64,000 nt of DNA, taken from assembly GCF_019597925.1 (NCBI RefSeq), contig NZ_CP080442.1, positions 971,001-1,035,000 of the forward strand, in the 5' to 3' direction. This document shows, in pieces, positions 7,266-16,200 of the stretch; within the stretch, counting starts at the first letter, position 1, and the number at the start of each line of letters is the position of its first letter. The notes beneath the pieces were generated by a model. That model had not been told where the DNA came from. It saw nothing but the letters and a program-made list of their open reading frames with translations, and made no database searches. This stretch comes from [Clostridium] scindens (lineage in GTDB: Bacteria > Bacillota > Clostridia > Lachnospirales > Lachnospiraceae). A program made the position numbers and the translations under genes.

Positions 7266-7807
7266 ATGCTACTATATCATGGAACTCTACTAGAAAGTGG
7301 AGAAAAGATTATTCAAGAAGGAAAAATACGATGCCAAATTAAAAGAAGTCATGAAGGATATGAGAATATTATTGAAGGTACGACAGATGGATTTGTGTAT
7401 TTGACACAGAATTTATATACTGCATATTATTATGGAAATATTCTACTTTTGGATCAGGATGACTATAATAAAAAGTATGTTTACATATTCAAAATAGAAA
7501 TACCTGATGATAATATTTTATTAGAACCTGATTTTGACGAGTTAAAAGTAAGAAATAAGGTATATTCTAAAATATTACATGGAAAGAATGTTTGGAAATG
7601 TGCGGTTGTGCAAGAATAAGACAGGATATTACTATTAAAGGATTAGAATACATTAAGTTACCGGGAACAGGGAATAGACTTGAAGATATACAAGATGTAA
7701 AAATATGTTGTGAATTGTCCAAAATGCAATTGGGATATGCAAGAAGTTATGGAGAATTGGAAAAAGAGGTAGAAACACGTTGGAAATGGAAAAAGTTTGA
7801 TGAATAA
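7266..7807 (+). pseudogene. ART-fold-like protein split by a frameshift
   Basis: The first frame (7266-7619, 117 residues) starts with 'LLYHGTLLESGEKIIQEG' and has 'GFVYLTQNLYTAYYY' and 'LLEPDFDEL'. This is the order expected for the H-Y-E-type ADP-ribosyltransferase/KptA fold (HGT loop, xYLT strand, acidic end). The second frame (7592-7807) continues with 'RQDITIKGLEYIKLPGTG', which fits the rest of the same domain. One base change near 7600-7620 separates the halves. The fold assignment rests on motif pattern only. A toxin or nucleotide-modifying role is inferred from the defence cargo around it. Confidence 0.5.
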
Positions 7808-7950
7808 AGCAAACTTATAAGGATAGCAAAAAATAATGGAAGAAAGAGAATGTAACATGGAATCATCTGTTGCAAGTAGGTATTCCATGTTATTTATTAT
7901 AGTTAGATAAAAAAATCACTGGAGAGGTAGTAGAAAGAATTGGAATAAAT

Positions 7951-8030
7951 TGGAACAGATCATCAAACAACAGTATCAGGGAAAAGGGATGGTAGATCCC
8001 ACAGAGACAGACATCGTATAGGTGCCTGTC
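7951..8030 (+). repeat. Right copy of the 80-bp direct repeat bracketing cargo
   Basis: Near-identical to 3611-3690, including the stop region of the gene at 3280. It is a gene fragment with no start, followed directly by the ribosome site of the next backbone gene. Confidence 0.85.
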
Positions 8031-8081
8031 TTTTTTCGCAGAAAATTAGGAAAAAGATTTCGAAGGGAGGTGATAGGAAAC

Positions 8082-8399
8082 GTGAGTATCAGTATCCATG
8101 AGTTGCTGGCAGTAGCCAGGGAATCGGAAGGTGTGAAGGCAGTTAAGGGGGATGACATATTGTGTGAGAAACGCTTTGCGCCAGATACCCGGTATATGGT
8201 GGAGTTTTTGCTATTGGAACAAAAGGAACAGTTTGGAGAAAAGGGAGAGTATCATCGTTATTTTTTGACTAAGGAATCATATCGTGAATTGATCGATCTG
8301 CAGAATCAGGGAGTCCTGCGCTTTCAAAAGCAGGCGCTTGTTTTAGAGGGGACGCTGCATTATCTTCCAGCCCAGGCATTTGTCCGGGACCGGGAGTAG
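8082..8399 (+). CDS. Conserved ICE protein upstream of parM, unknown function
   Basis: 105-residue protein beginning at a GTG with a GGAGGTGAT ribosome site 9 bases upstream. The longer frame starting at 8022 lacks one. It contains no motif I recognise; the central 'FAPDTRYMVEFLLLEQ' suggests an alpha/beta fold. Its site and base composition are those of the backbone, and it seems to have followed the gene at 3280 before the cargo arrived. It lies 110 bases upstream of the ParM-like gene. Confidence 0.6.
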   Translation: MSISIHELLAVARESEGVKAVKGDDILCEKRFAPDTRYMVEFLLLEQKEQFGEKGEYHRYFLTKESYRELIDLQNQGVLRFQKQALVLEGTLHYLPAQAFVRDRE

Positions 8400-8509
8400 G
8401 AAGCTTAACAGGCTGGAAAAGAAAAAGTCTTTGCAGGAGCATGGCTCCGAGTCCGGGAGCTCTTTTACCGGAAATTTTTATAGAACGAGAAAGAAGGGAG
8501 TGGTAAGCG

Positions 8510-9418
8510 ATGATCATTGGAATCGACCACGGGTATTACGCCATTAAAACAAAACAGGTGTGTTTCCCAACAGGGCTGATGCGATACACCTATGAACCTT
8601 ATACTATGCAGAATGTTCTCCAATACGGAGGCGCTTATTATGTGTGTGGAACTGGGCGGCAGACTTTAGTGAAGGACAAGACTGCCAATGACAATTATTA
8701 TCTTTTGACTCTGGCTGCACTGGCACAGGAGATTCGGAAGCGGAAAGGGGAGAAATCTGCCAAGGTTGTTCTTGCAGCCGGACTTCCCCTTACCGGATTT
8801 GGAAGGGAAAAACAGAAATTTAAGGAATATCTGTTTCGGAAGGAACAGCCTGTCCGCTTTTTCTACGAAGGGGAGCGCTATGAAATCCAGATTGAAGATG
8901 TGAAACTGTTCCCCCAGGGATACTCGGCTCTGGCTCTTTATCCGGAATACTTAAAAGATGAACCCTCTGTTCTTCTTGTGGATATCGGAGGATGGACGGT
9001 GGATCTGATGCGCCTTGATAATGCTGTTCCTAATGCAGCTACCTGCAGGAGTCTGGAACTGGGTGTCATTCGCTGTATGGATGAGATTCTGGAACAAGTG
9101 CGCAGAAACACCGGGCTGTCGATAACAGAGACACAGGTTGAGCGCATCTTACAGGGAAAGTCATGCAGCATGCCTGCGGAAGTGGTGTCTTTGATCGAGA
9201 AACAGGGCAGGCTTTACATTGAAAAGATATTGTCTGCGATCACCGAGGCGGGCTTTGATCTGCGGGCAGTTCCTTCCATTTTCATGGGAGGCGGGGCTAC
9301 TATTTTTCAGCACCGTGTAAGCACCCAGGACCGCCTGTGTCGCCCGATTTACCTCACAGACATCCATGCCAACGCAGCCGGATATGAACGGATTGTGGGG
9401 CAGATGAGGACGCTGTGA
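8510..9418 (+). CDS. parM: ParM/Alp-type actin-like segregation ATPase
   Basis: 302-residue actin-superfamily ATPase. Phosphate-1 loop 'IGIDHGYYAIKT' is at residues 3-14, phosphate-2 'LLVDIGGWTVDLMRL' near 155-170, and the adenosine motif 'SIFMGGGATIF' near 262. Such proteins form filaments that push apart DNA copies bound by a ParR adaptor. The next gene overlaps it by 4 bases and has ParR size. On an ICE this would stabilise the circular, possibly replicating form. An AGAAAGAAGGGAG site precedes the ATG. Confidence 0.85.
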   Translation: MIIGIDHGYYAIKTKQVCFPTGLMRYTYEPYTMQNVLQYGGAYYVCGTGRQTLVKDKTANDNYYLLTLAALAQEIRKRKGEKSAKVVLAAGLPLTGFGREKQKFKEYLFRKEQPVRFFYEGERYEIQIEDVKLFPQGYSALALYPEYLKDEPSVLLVDIGGWTVDLMRLDNAVPNAATCRSLELGVIRCMDEILEQVRRNTGLSITETQVERILQGKSCSMPAEVVSLIEKQGRLYIEKILSAITEAGFDLRAVPSIFMGGGATIFQHRVSTQDRLCRPIYLTDIHANAAGYERIVGQMRTL

Positions 9419-9690
9419 GCCGCCCGGTCTTTTCCTTTCGCCCAAACCTTAAGAACCCGGAGCATGAAAAAGCGTGGCGGCTTTTGCTGGAAGTTCCGGC
9501 AGGACAGAGGAATCAGTATCTAGTGGATGTGATCTTAGAAAAAGACGAACGGGAAACTTTACGGAAATTGATTCAGGAGACTGTTCGGGAAGAACTGAAA
9601 AGTGGCGGTATGGAACAAATGCCAGCATGTGAAAAGGAAGAAATTCCCGGTCAGATGCTGGATTTTTTATTTCAGATGGAGCAGGAGTAA
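9415..9690 (+). CDS. ParR-like centromere-binding adaptor
   Basis: 91-residue protein whose GTG start overlaps the parM stop (GTGA), so it is translationally coupled. The N-terminal part 'VPAGQRNQYLVDVILEKDER' resembles the ribbon-helix-helix of ParR proteins ('R..YLvdaIlek'). The acidic C-terminal tail would contact the filament. Size, order and coupling fit ParMR; similarity in the DNA-binding part is modest. Confidence 0.7.
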   Translation: MSRPVFSFRPNLKNPEHEKAWRLLLEVPAGQRNQYLVDVILEKDERETLRKLIQETVREELKSGGMEQMPACEKEEIPGQMLDFLFQMEQE

Positions 9691-9704
9691 AGGGGGTGAG
9701 GCCT

Positions 9705-9773
9705 ATGGACAAAGAAAATATGGCATTGTTGGATCTGCTTGGGTTTTGCATACATTTGACATGGATTCTTTAG
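9705..9773 (+). CDS. 22-residue small ORF after parR
   Basis: Short hydrophobic-ended peptide with a good GGGGGTGA site 7 bases before its ATG. A promoter-like box starts within it. No function can be suggested. Confidence 0.3.
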   Translation: MDKENMALLDLLGFCIHLTWIL

Positions 9774-9795
9774 TGGGTATTGTGAATAGCTTTCT
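9756..9795 (+). promoter_or_regulatory. Promoter module shared with the left end
   Basis: TTGACA (9756-9761), 16 bases, TATTGT (9778-9783), then the 15-mer TGTGAATAGCTTTCT (9781-9795), identical to 1985-1999. Both copies have the same -35/-10 layout. A common regulator or shared start-site context is inferred. Confidence 0.5.
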
Positions 9796-9846
9796 TTCAA
9801 ACTTTGGAGTATGTTGTGTATAACAAAACGAAAGGGGAAAACGCTT

Positions 9847-10398
9847 ATGGCAGAGATGAAGAACATATGCGGAAAGATTCCGGTGGAATTACATGAGAAG
9901 GTAAGAGCCGAGATCGAAGAGAAAGAAACGAGTACACAGATATTTATCCGGCAGGTGATTGAAGAACACTTTAACAGACTGGAAGGCAAAGGAGAAGAGA
10001 GCATGGAAAAAAGAACATTAGCAGTACAGGTCACAGAGGAATTATTCCAAAGAGTCAAATGGGTAGTCGCGAAGGAAGGTATCAAACAGAAAGATTTTAT
10101 CATCCGCATCATCGAGAAAGCGGTGGAAGAGGTAGAAGCCAAATGGCAGGAGCTAGAGCAGCCGGAAGAAACCGCAGAAGCAGACAGAATGGAAGAGTCT
10201 ACAGAAGAGACTGATGAGGAAGAGATTATCGAAGAGGAAATTGAAGAGATGGAAACTGCGGAGGAAGAACCTGACGATGAGAGCTTCGAAGAATCCACAG
10301 AACTGGACGAGGAAGAACCAGATCCAGAACTTCCCGAAGATGCAGATGAGGAAGAAGAACTGCCAGAATCCGAGGAAGAAACCGAAGAGATTGCATAA
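9847..10398 (+). CDS. Double ribbon-helix-helix protein with acidic tail
   Basis: 183-residue protein. Two MetJ/Arc-type repeats are visible: 'GKIPVELHEKVRAEIEEKET' at residues 7-26 and 'LAVQVTEELFQRVKWVVAKE' at 59-78, each followed by a helix. The last 70 residues are almost all Glu and Asp. The ATG has an AAAGGGGA site. RHH proteins bind DNA as dimers; a tandem pair with an acidic tail could mimic DNA or recruit partners. The gene lies between the ParMR pair and the C5 methyltransferase, so a role in partition or relaxosome control is possible. A terminator follows. Confidence 0.65.
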   Translation: MAEMKNICGKIPVELHEKVRAEIEEKETSTQIFIRQVIEEHFNRLEGKGEESMEKRTLAVQVTEELFQRVKWVVAKEGIKQKDFIIRIIEKAVEEVEAKWQELEQPEETAEADRMEESTEETDEEEIIEEEIEEMETAEEEPDDESFEESTELDEEEPDPELPEDADEEEELPESEEETEEIA

Positions 10399-10426
10399 TG
10401 CCAAACAAATAGAACTATAAAACTTG

Positions 10427-10464
10427 CAGGCGGTGTGGGAAAGAAACCATGCCGCCTGTTTTTT
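10427..10464 (+). terminator. Intrinsic terminator before the C5 methyltransferase
   Basis: CAGGCGG (10427-10433) pairs with CCGCCTG (10452-10458), followed by six T. The loop contains the upstream ATG of the next frame. An AAAGGAGG site lies just after the T run. Confidence 0.75.
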
Positions 10465-11768
10465 CTCAGCAAAGGAGGTTGATAGCCGCAACCATTCGAT
10501 TTTTTGATTTATTCAGCGGGATCGGGGGATTCCGGGAAGGGTTAAGACGTGCAGACGGTTTTACCTGTGTGGGGCACTGCGAGGTGGATGCTTATGCGGA
10601 TAAGAACTACCGATTGCTGTTCGACACAGAAGGGGAGTGGTTTTGTAATGACGCAAGAAAAATCGAAACAGACCGAATGCCAGACTTTGATCTTTTGTGT
10701 GCAGGATTTCCTTGCCAGGCATTCTCTATCGCCGGAAAGCGGGGAGGATTTGCAGATGCCAGAGGAACTTTGTTCTTCGAGATTGCCAGACTGGTTGCAG
10801 ACAAGCGACCTGCGTATTTCATCCTTGAAAATGTTCCCGGACTGCTTTCGCATGACAAAGGCAGGACGTTTCACACCATCCTCAGTACGTTATCTGAGCT
10901 GGGGTACGGTGTGGAATGGAAAGTGCTTAACAGCAAGGATTTTGGAGTCCCCCAATCCAGAAAGCGGGTGTATCTTGTCGGATATCTTGATCGAAGATGT
11001 GCCGGAAAAATATTACCTTTCCCAACAGCAAATGGAACGCCTCTTGTTCAAGTCCAGACGGGCAGACAGGGGAAACGGATCTACAAAGCCGAAGGCTTAA
11101 GCTGTACTCTGACTTCCGGAGCCGGAGGTGTGGGTGGTAAGACAGGGTTGTATGAGGTAGGTATTCCTATTAAAGAGAATACCAAGCAGGGTTATAAGAT
11201 GGCGTATCCGAGAGATAGCATTGACTTAGGCTATGCAGGAATGAACACACGGAGAGGGCGTGTGGGGCATCAGATTGCCCATACCCTGACCACCGGAATC
11301 CAGCAGGGAACGCTTCATTTTGTGGATCTGTCTCCACCTCCTCTTATCACAGAGCATTGCAGATGTCTGAATACCAGACAGTCTGGCATCCATAATCACA
11401 AAGGGGAATGTTCCGGTGTCTTAAAAGAGGAAGGTGCCAGGGCAGTGCTGACTCCGGGAAGGGAAGAAACCCGGCAGAATGGCCGGAGGATGAAGGAACC
11501 GGAAGAGCCGATGTTTACCATTACTGCCACAGACCGCCATGGAGTTGCCTATCGGGGCAGAATCCGAAAACTGGTGCCAAGGGAGTGTCTGCGGCTGCAG
11601 GGTTTTTATGACTGGCAGATTGACCGTACCGAACAGGATACTTCGGACAGCCAGCTTTATAAACAGGCGGGAAATGGAGTGACCGTCAACGTGATCGAAG
11701 CCATAGGAACACTTCTTCGGCAGGCAGATGCGGAAATCCGGGCAGAGGATGAAAAGACAAAGAGGTAA
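10449..11768 (+). CDS. DNA (cytosine-5) methyltransferase
   Basis: About 430-residue C5-MTase that transfers a methyl group from SAM to cytosine in DNA. Motif I 'FFDLFSGIGGF', motif IV 'GFPCQAFS' with nucleophile Cys89 (numbered from the first ATG), motif VI 'ENV', motif VIII 'QSRKRVYLVG', and motifs IX/X 'RECLRLQGF' and 'KQAGNGV' are all present. The start is uncertain: the ATG at 10449 lies in a terminator loop, while the AAAGGAGG site at 10471-10478 points to a start a few codons later, with no standard codon at ideal spacing. No cognate endonuclease is nearby. The enzyme is therefore probably a solitary protector against host restriction on transfer. Confidence 0.93.
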   Translation: MPPVFSQQRRLIAATIRFFDLFSGIGGFREGLRRADGFTCVGHCEVDAYADKNYRLLFDTEGEWFCNDARKIETDRMPDFDLLCAGFPCQAFSIAGKRGGFADARGTLFFEIARLVADKRPAYFILENVPGLLSHDKGRTFHTILSTLSELGYGVEWKVLNSKDFGVPQSRKRVYLVGYLDRRCAGKILPFPTANGTPLVQVQTGRQGKRIYKAEGLSCTLTSGAGGVGGKTGLYEVGIPIKENTKQGYKMAYPRDSIDLGYAGMNTRRGRVGHQIAHTLTTGIQQGTLHFVDLSPPPLITEHCRCLNTRQSGIHNHKGECSGVLKEEGARAVLTPGREETRQNGRRMKEPEEPMFTITATDRHGVAYRGRIRKLVPRECLRLQGFYDWQIDRTEQDTSDSQLYKQAGNGVTVNVIEAIGTLLRQADAEIRAEDEKTKR

Positions 11769-11774
11769 GGCGGT

Positions 11775-12734
11775 ATGGCAATTGGAATTCAGGATCAGTA
11801 CTTCGGTACAGAAATTGAAATGACAGGTATTACCCGTCAGAGGGCTGCAGAGGTAGTCGCAGAACTATTTGGAACAAGGGCAGTTTGTGATGGTGGGTAT
11901 TATGGAGTCTGGTCTGTGACAGATCAGGAAGGGAAGAAGTGGAAGTTTATGTATGATGGCAGTATCTATACGGAACGCAGGGAGCGTGGACGCATGGTTC
12001 GTGCCGGAAGTGAATACAGTACCGAAATGGTCAGTCCCAAACTTTCCTATGGAGAGATGGGCAAATTGCAGGAAGTAGTGCGGTGTTTGAGGCGCCATGG
12101 GGCAAAGGTGAATGCGTCCTGCGGGCAGCATGTTCATGTGGACGCTTCCAACCATACCCCAAGAAGCCTCAAAAATGCTATGACCATCATGTATTCCAAA
12201 GAGGATATTCTGTTCAAGGCATTGAAAGTACAGACTTCCAGAGAAAGCAACTATTGTCAGAAAGTACGCCCCATTGTGCTGGAAAAAATCCGCAGAATGC
12301 CAAACAACACCATTTCCATGGAAAAGCTGAAACAGATCTGGTATGGAGGCAGGGATGGAAGTCATAATCATTATGACAGTAGCCGATATTATGCCTTAAA
12401 CCTTCATGCGGTGTTTTCGAAGGGAACGCTGGAATGGCGGTGTTTTGAAAGCACTCTCCATGCAGGAAAAGTACGGGCAAATATCACGCTGGCTCTTGCC
12501 ATTTCCGCTCAGGCCATCAATCAGAAATGTACCCAGATGCGGAAAACAGAGATTACCGAGAATCCTGCGTTTACATTCCGTACCTTTTTACTGCGGTTGG
12601 GGCTTATCGGACCGGAATATAAGAATGTCCGGGAACATCTGCTTGCCAACCTGGAAGGGGATCGGGCGTGGAGATATGACCGCAGTCAGTATGAATGTTT
12701 GAATAGAAATCATCGGGCAGAGGATGCCCGATAG
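11775..12734 (+). CDS. Amidoligase-superfamily enzyme
   Basis: 319-residue protein of the amidoligase_2 type (glutamine-synthetase/ATP-grasp-like amide-bond formation). Visible features: 'FGTEIEMTGITR' at the N-terminus, 'EYSTEMVSPKLSYGEM' in the middle, 'NASCGQHVHVDAS' (metal-binding His pair), and 'RYYALNLHAVFSKGTLEWRCFEST', the Asn/Glu/Arg end of the active site. It is followed after 9 bases by a gamma-glutamylcyclotransferase-like gene, a pairing known for this superfamily and thought to make and remove peptide-type amide bonds. The natural substrate in ICEs is unknown. Its place just before a cell-wall adhesin makes a surface or peptidoglycan substrate conceivable. Confidence 0.8.
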   Translation: MAIGIQDQYFGTEIEMTGITRQRAAEVVAELFGTRAVCDGGYYGVWSVTDQEGKKWKFMYDGSIYTERRERGRMVRAGSEYSTEMVSPKLSYGEMGKLQEVVRCLRRHGAKVNASCGQHVHVDASNHTPRSLKNAMTIMYSKEDILFKALKVQTSRESNYCQKVRPIVLEKIRRMPNNTISMEKLKQIWYGGRDGSHNHYDSSRYYALNLHAVFSKGTLEWRCFESTLHAGKVRANITLALAISAQAINQKCTQMRKTEITENPAFTFRTFLLRLGLIGPEYKNVREHLLANLEGDRAWRYDRSQYECLNRNHRAEDAR

Positions 12735-12743
12735 GAGGTAGAG

Positions 12744-13241
12744 ATGAAAGAAACGTATTATTTTGCCTATGGCAGTAACATGAACTTAGACCAGATGGCG
12801 TACCGCTGTCCGGCAGCTTTTGTTGTGGAGAATGTCAAGCTGGACGGGTATCGCCTGACTTTCTGTGGCAGGGGAAAGGGAAGCGGTGTTGCTACCATTC
12901 TGCCAGAAGAGGGAAGCCGGGTGGAAGGAGTGCTTTGGAAACTCACACCGGAGTGTGAAAAAAGACTGGACTTTTATGAAGGATATCCACACCTGTATGG
13001 AAAGGAGCCTGTTCTTGTTCAGGGAAAGGATGGTGTGAAACGGGAAGTCATGGCATATACCATGAATGCACCCTATAAGGATCAGCCTGCCATTCCCTCA
13101 GACCTTTATTTTATGGGGATTGTGGAAGGCTGCCATCAGAATGGGATTTCCAGCCGCTCTGTGACCGATGCGTTAAAGCGTGTCCGGGAGGAAGTGGGCA
13201 GACAGAAACCCAGCCAAAAGAAAACAGAAGTCAGCAGATAA
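12744..13241 (+). CDS. Gamma-glutamylcyclotransferase/AIG2-like protein
   Basis: 165-residue GGCT-fold protein. The signature 'YYFAYGSNMN' (residues 5-14) forms the substrate loop. 'DFYEGYPHLYGKEPV' carries the catalytic Glu, as in other family members, and 'AYTMN' follows. Such enzymes release 5-oxoproline from gamma-glutamyl amines. Tight spacing to the amidoligase indicates one operon and suggests the two act on the same linkage. The basic C-terminal tail is specific to this copy. A terminator hairpin follows within 10 bases of the stop. Confidence 0.85.
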   Translation: MKETYYFAYGSNMNLDQMAYRCPAAFVVENVKLDGYRLTFCGRGKGSGVATILPEEGSRVEGVLWKLTPECEKRLDFYEGYPHLYGKEPVLVQGKDGVKREVMAYTMNAPYKDQPAIPSDLYFMGIVEGCHQNGISSRSVTDALKRVREEVGRQKPSQKKTEVSR

Positions 13242-13246
13242 CAAAG

Positions 13247-13275
13247 CCGCAGGGGAAAGCCTCTGCGGTATTTTT
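13247..13275 (+). terminator. Intrinsic terminator before the adhesin
   Basis: CCGCAG (13247-13252) pairs with CTGCGG (13263-13268), followed by TATTTTT. The ribosome site of the adhesin lies 10 bases on. Confidence 0.7.
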
Positions 13276-13295
13276 AACGAAAAAAGGAGAATGCA

Positions 13296-16200
13296 ATGAA
13301 GAGTAGGAATATCAAAACAAGACTTGCAGCCTTTGGGCTCGCATTGCTCATGGGCATTAGTCCGCTTGGAAATTTGGCGGATGTCCATGCGGCAGAAATG
13401 CAAAATCTTTCAGAACCAGTAACAGAGAATGCAAAAATATTTGAAACGGAACAGACAGAGGAGGTTTCAGAGGTTACCGGACAGCTGGTAACAGCAGAAG
13501 ATATCACGAAAGACATTTCCGACAAGGATTTTATGGCAGAGACTTGTATGGAAGGCATCCATTACGATTTGGAAAAAGAGGATGTTACCTTAGAACGGAT
13601 CGAAGCAGAGGATGGAAGTGCCTACCATCCAGACCAGGCAGGGACTTATATTGCAACTTACTGGGTTGTGCCAAAAGATGCGCGTGACAGTTATTCAGTT
13701 ACTCGTAAGATTATCCTGACGGATACGGAAGGACAGGCCCATGCAGAAGAAAACGGTGGGCAGAAACAGAAAGAGGATACGAAATCCGAAGAAGATTCGG
13801 AGACGCCTGTGCAGGAGATCCCGGATGTGGAAGTAACGGTATCCGGGGAAGATGCAGATGCACAGGCAGCAAGGGAACTGGAAGAAAAGATTGAGGATGG
13901 GGAAGTGATGATGCTTTCCGGTGCAGAAAATACCTTTACTGCAAGGGAAACCGTACATCTGGAAAAAGGAGAGACCATTTACTATCCAAGTTATATTGGA
14001 AATTATCTGACCTGCTGGTTTACGGTGAATGGAAAGATTGCCTACTGTCTGGAATCCCATCGCTCTTCACCGCCGAGTGGAGATTATATAGCACAGGTGC
14101 TTGACAGCAATAAGAATTTGCAGAAGGTGCTGTATTATGGCTATGGCGGCGCCGGGGATATTACCGGAAGTTATCTGTCCGGGAAAAGTGCAGAAGAGAA
14201 ATATGTATATACCCATATCGCAGCCAGTTATGCTTACGCAGGTGAGGCAGGATTTACGGGATGCAAGTATGAGGATCTGGTAAACGCAGGGGTGATCGCT
14301 TATATTGACCATCTGTTTGCTATGGAAGAACCGCCGAAAGGGGAGATTTCTCTTTCTAAAACATCCGTAAAAGCAGTCCGTGATGGAAAGGTGCAGAAAA
14401 CACCGGATATCACATTGTCCGGGAATCACCGAAACTACATTTCAGTCCATGTACCAAAAGACATCACCATTTATAACAAGACAAAGGGAACTTCCGCAGA
14501 GAATGGTGCGCTGAAGATCTATGGCGGGGATACCTTTTATTTGACTGCCCCAATGCTTCATACCGGAAAATATTCCTCCGGGGAGCTGCATGGCTCTGTA
14601 GGGGAAACCTGGAGAACGTTGGTATTATCTACAGGAAACAGCAATCAGGACATTGGAGTCTTTGAATCGGAGAAAGCCAATCCGGTAAGTTTTACGGTAG
14701 ACTGGCTGGAGATGACAAGGATCGAGCTTTTAAAACAGGATGCGGATACCAAGAATCCTTTAGACGGTGCAGTGTATGGCATTTATACAGACAGCAAGTG
14801 TGAGCATCTTTTGATGGAAATGCCAGTCACCGGGGAAGAGGCAAAAGCAGTCAGTGATTATTTTGAGGCAGCCATCAAAACAGTATATGTGAAGGAGATC
14901 AAGGCTCCAGACAAGTATGCACAGAGTGATGTGATCCATAAGGTGGATGTGAAAGCCGGAAAAACGGTCACCATCTCAGCAACCGATGAGAGGGTGAAAG
15001 GTGCTGTCCATATCCAAAAGATCGATAAGGAGACACAGGCCTTTCTTCCCCAGGGGGATAGTTCCCTTGCCGGGGCTGTGTATGGTCTGTATGCCAGAGA
15101 GGATATCGTCCACCCGGATGGAAAGACGGGGGTTCTGTTCAAAAAAGACAGCCTCATCGCACAGGGCGTGATCAAGGAGGATGGTACCTTAGATTTTTCC
15201 GAATTGTATCTGGGAAAAATGTATGTGAAAGAGATCACTCCGCCGGAAGGCTATACGGTAGATCCAACAGAGTATGAGGTGGATCTTGCCTACGAAGGAC
15301 AGGAAGTGGCAGAGGTAACCAGGGATCTGACGGTACAGGAACAGGTGAAAAAGCAGGCGTTCCAGCTGATCAAGATCAGCGAAGATGGAGACCAGACAGA
15401 AACAGACCTTGTGGAAGGGGCAGGTTTTAAGGTGTATCTGGTCAGCAGCCTTTCCAAAGTAGAGAGTGGGGAATTACAGCCATCCAATGGGGAACAGTTT
15501 ACTGCGGAAGATTTCCGAGGTTATGATTTCAGTAAGGAAGAGGGGGCAGTGACCTATGTGGATGGCAAGGCTGTCCCGGTACCGGAGCTGATCACAGATA
15601 AAAAGGGATATGCCCTCAGTCCGGAACTTGCGTATGGTCTTTATGTGGTAGAAGAGAGTACGGTGCCGGAGAATTTAAAAGCCATCGATCCGTTTTTGGT
15701 AAAGGTAGATGAGGACAGCAGAGAACCGATGGTATGGAGGATCTTCGATGACCGTCCGTTTGAGTTTTTGTTAAAGATCGTGAAAAAGGATGCACAGACA
15801 GGAAATCCGGTCTTGAAGGCAGGCACATCCTATAAAATCTTTGATATGGAAAAAGAGGAATATGTAGAGCAGACGGTATTCTATCCGAAGAAAGAGACGA
15901 TTAGTGTTTTCAAGACCAATGAGGAAGGCTATCTGGTAACACCGGAAGAACTGAAATGTTCTACTTACCGGATCGAAGAAGTGAAAGCACCGGAAGGGTT
16001 TGTAAGACAGGGATATGAGAGTTCCTTGTATGAAGGGGAAAAAGTAATTTCTCCATTGGAGGTGACCGGAAAAGGCAGTTACAAAGAGAACCCGAAAGAG
16101 GGAGTCGTGATCACTGTTTCTTCCGATACCGCCCATCAGATCGATCCAGATACCGGGGCAGTCATCGTGGAAGCCTGGCAGCCAAACGATGAGCAGGTGG

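Noticed and set aside
9672..10472. Long minus-strand frame rich in serine
   Set aside because: It is the complement of the Glu/Asp-rich tail of the RHH protein; low complexity, no ribosome site.
10549..11100. 183-codon frame inside the C5 methyltransferase gene
   Set aside because: It lies wholly within the methyltransferase coding region in another phase; the methyltransferase motifs are unambiguous.
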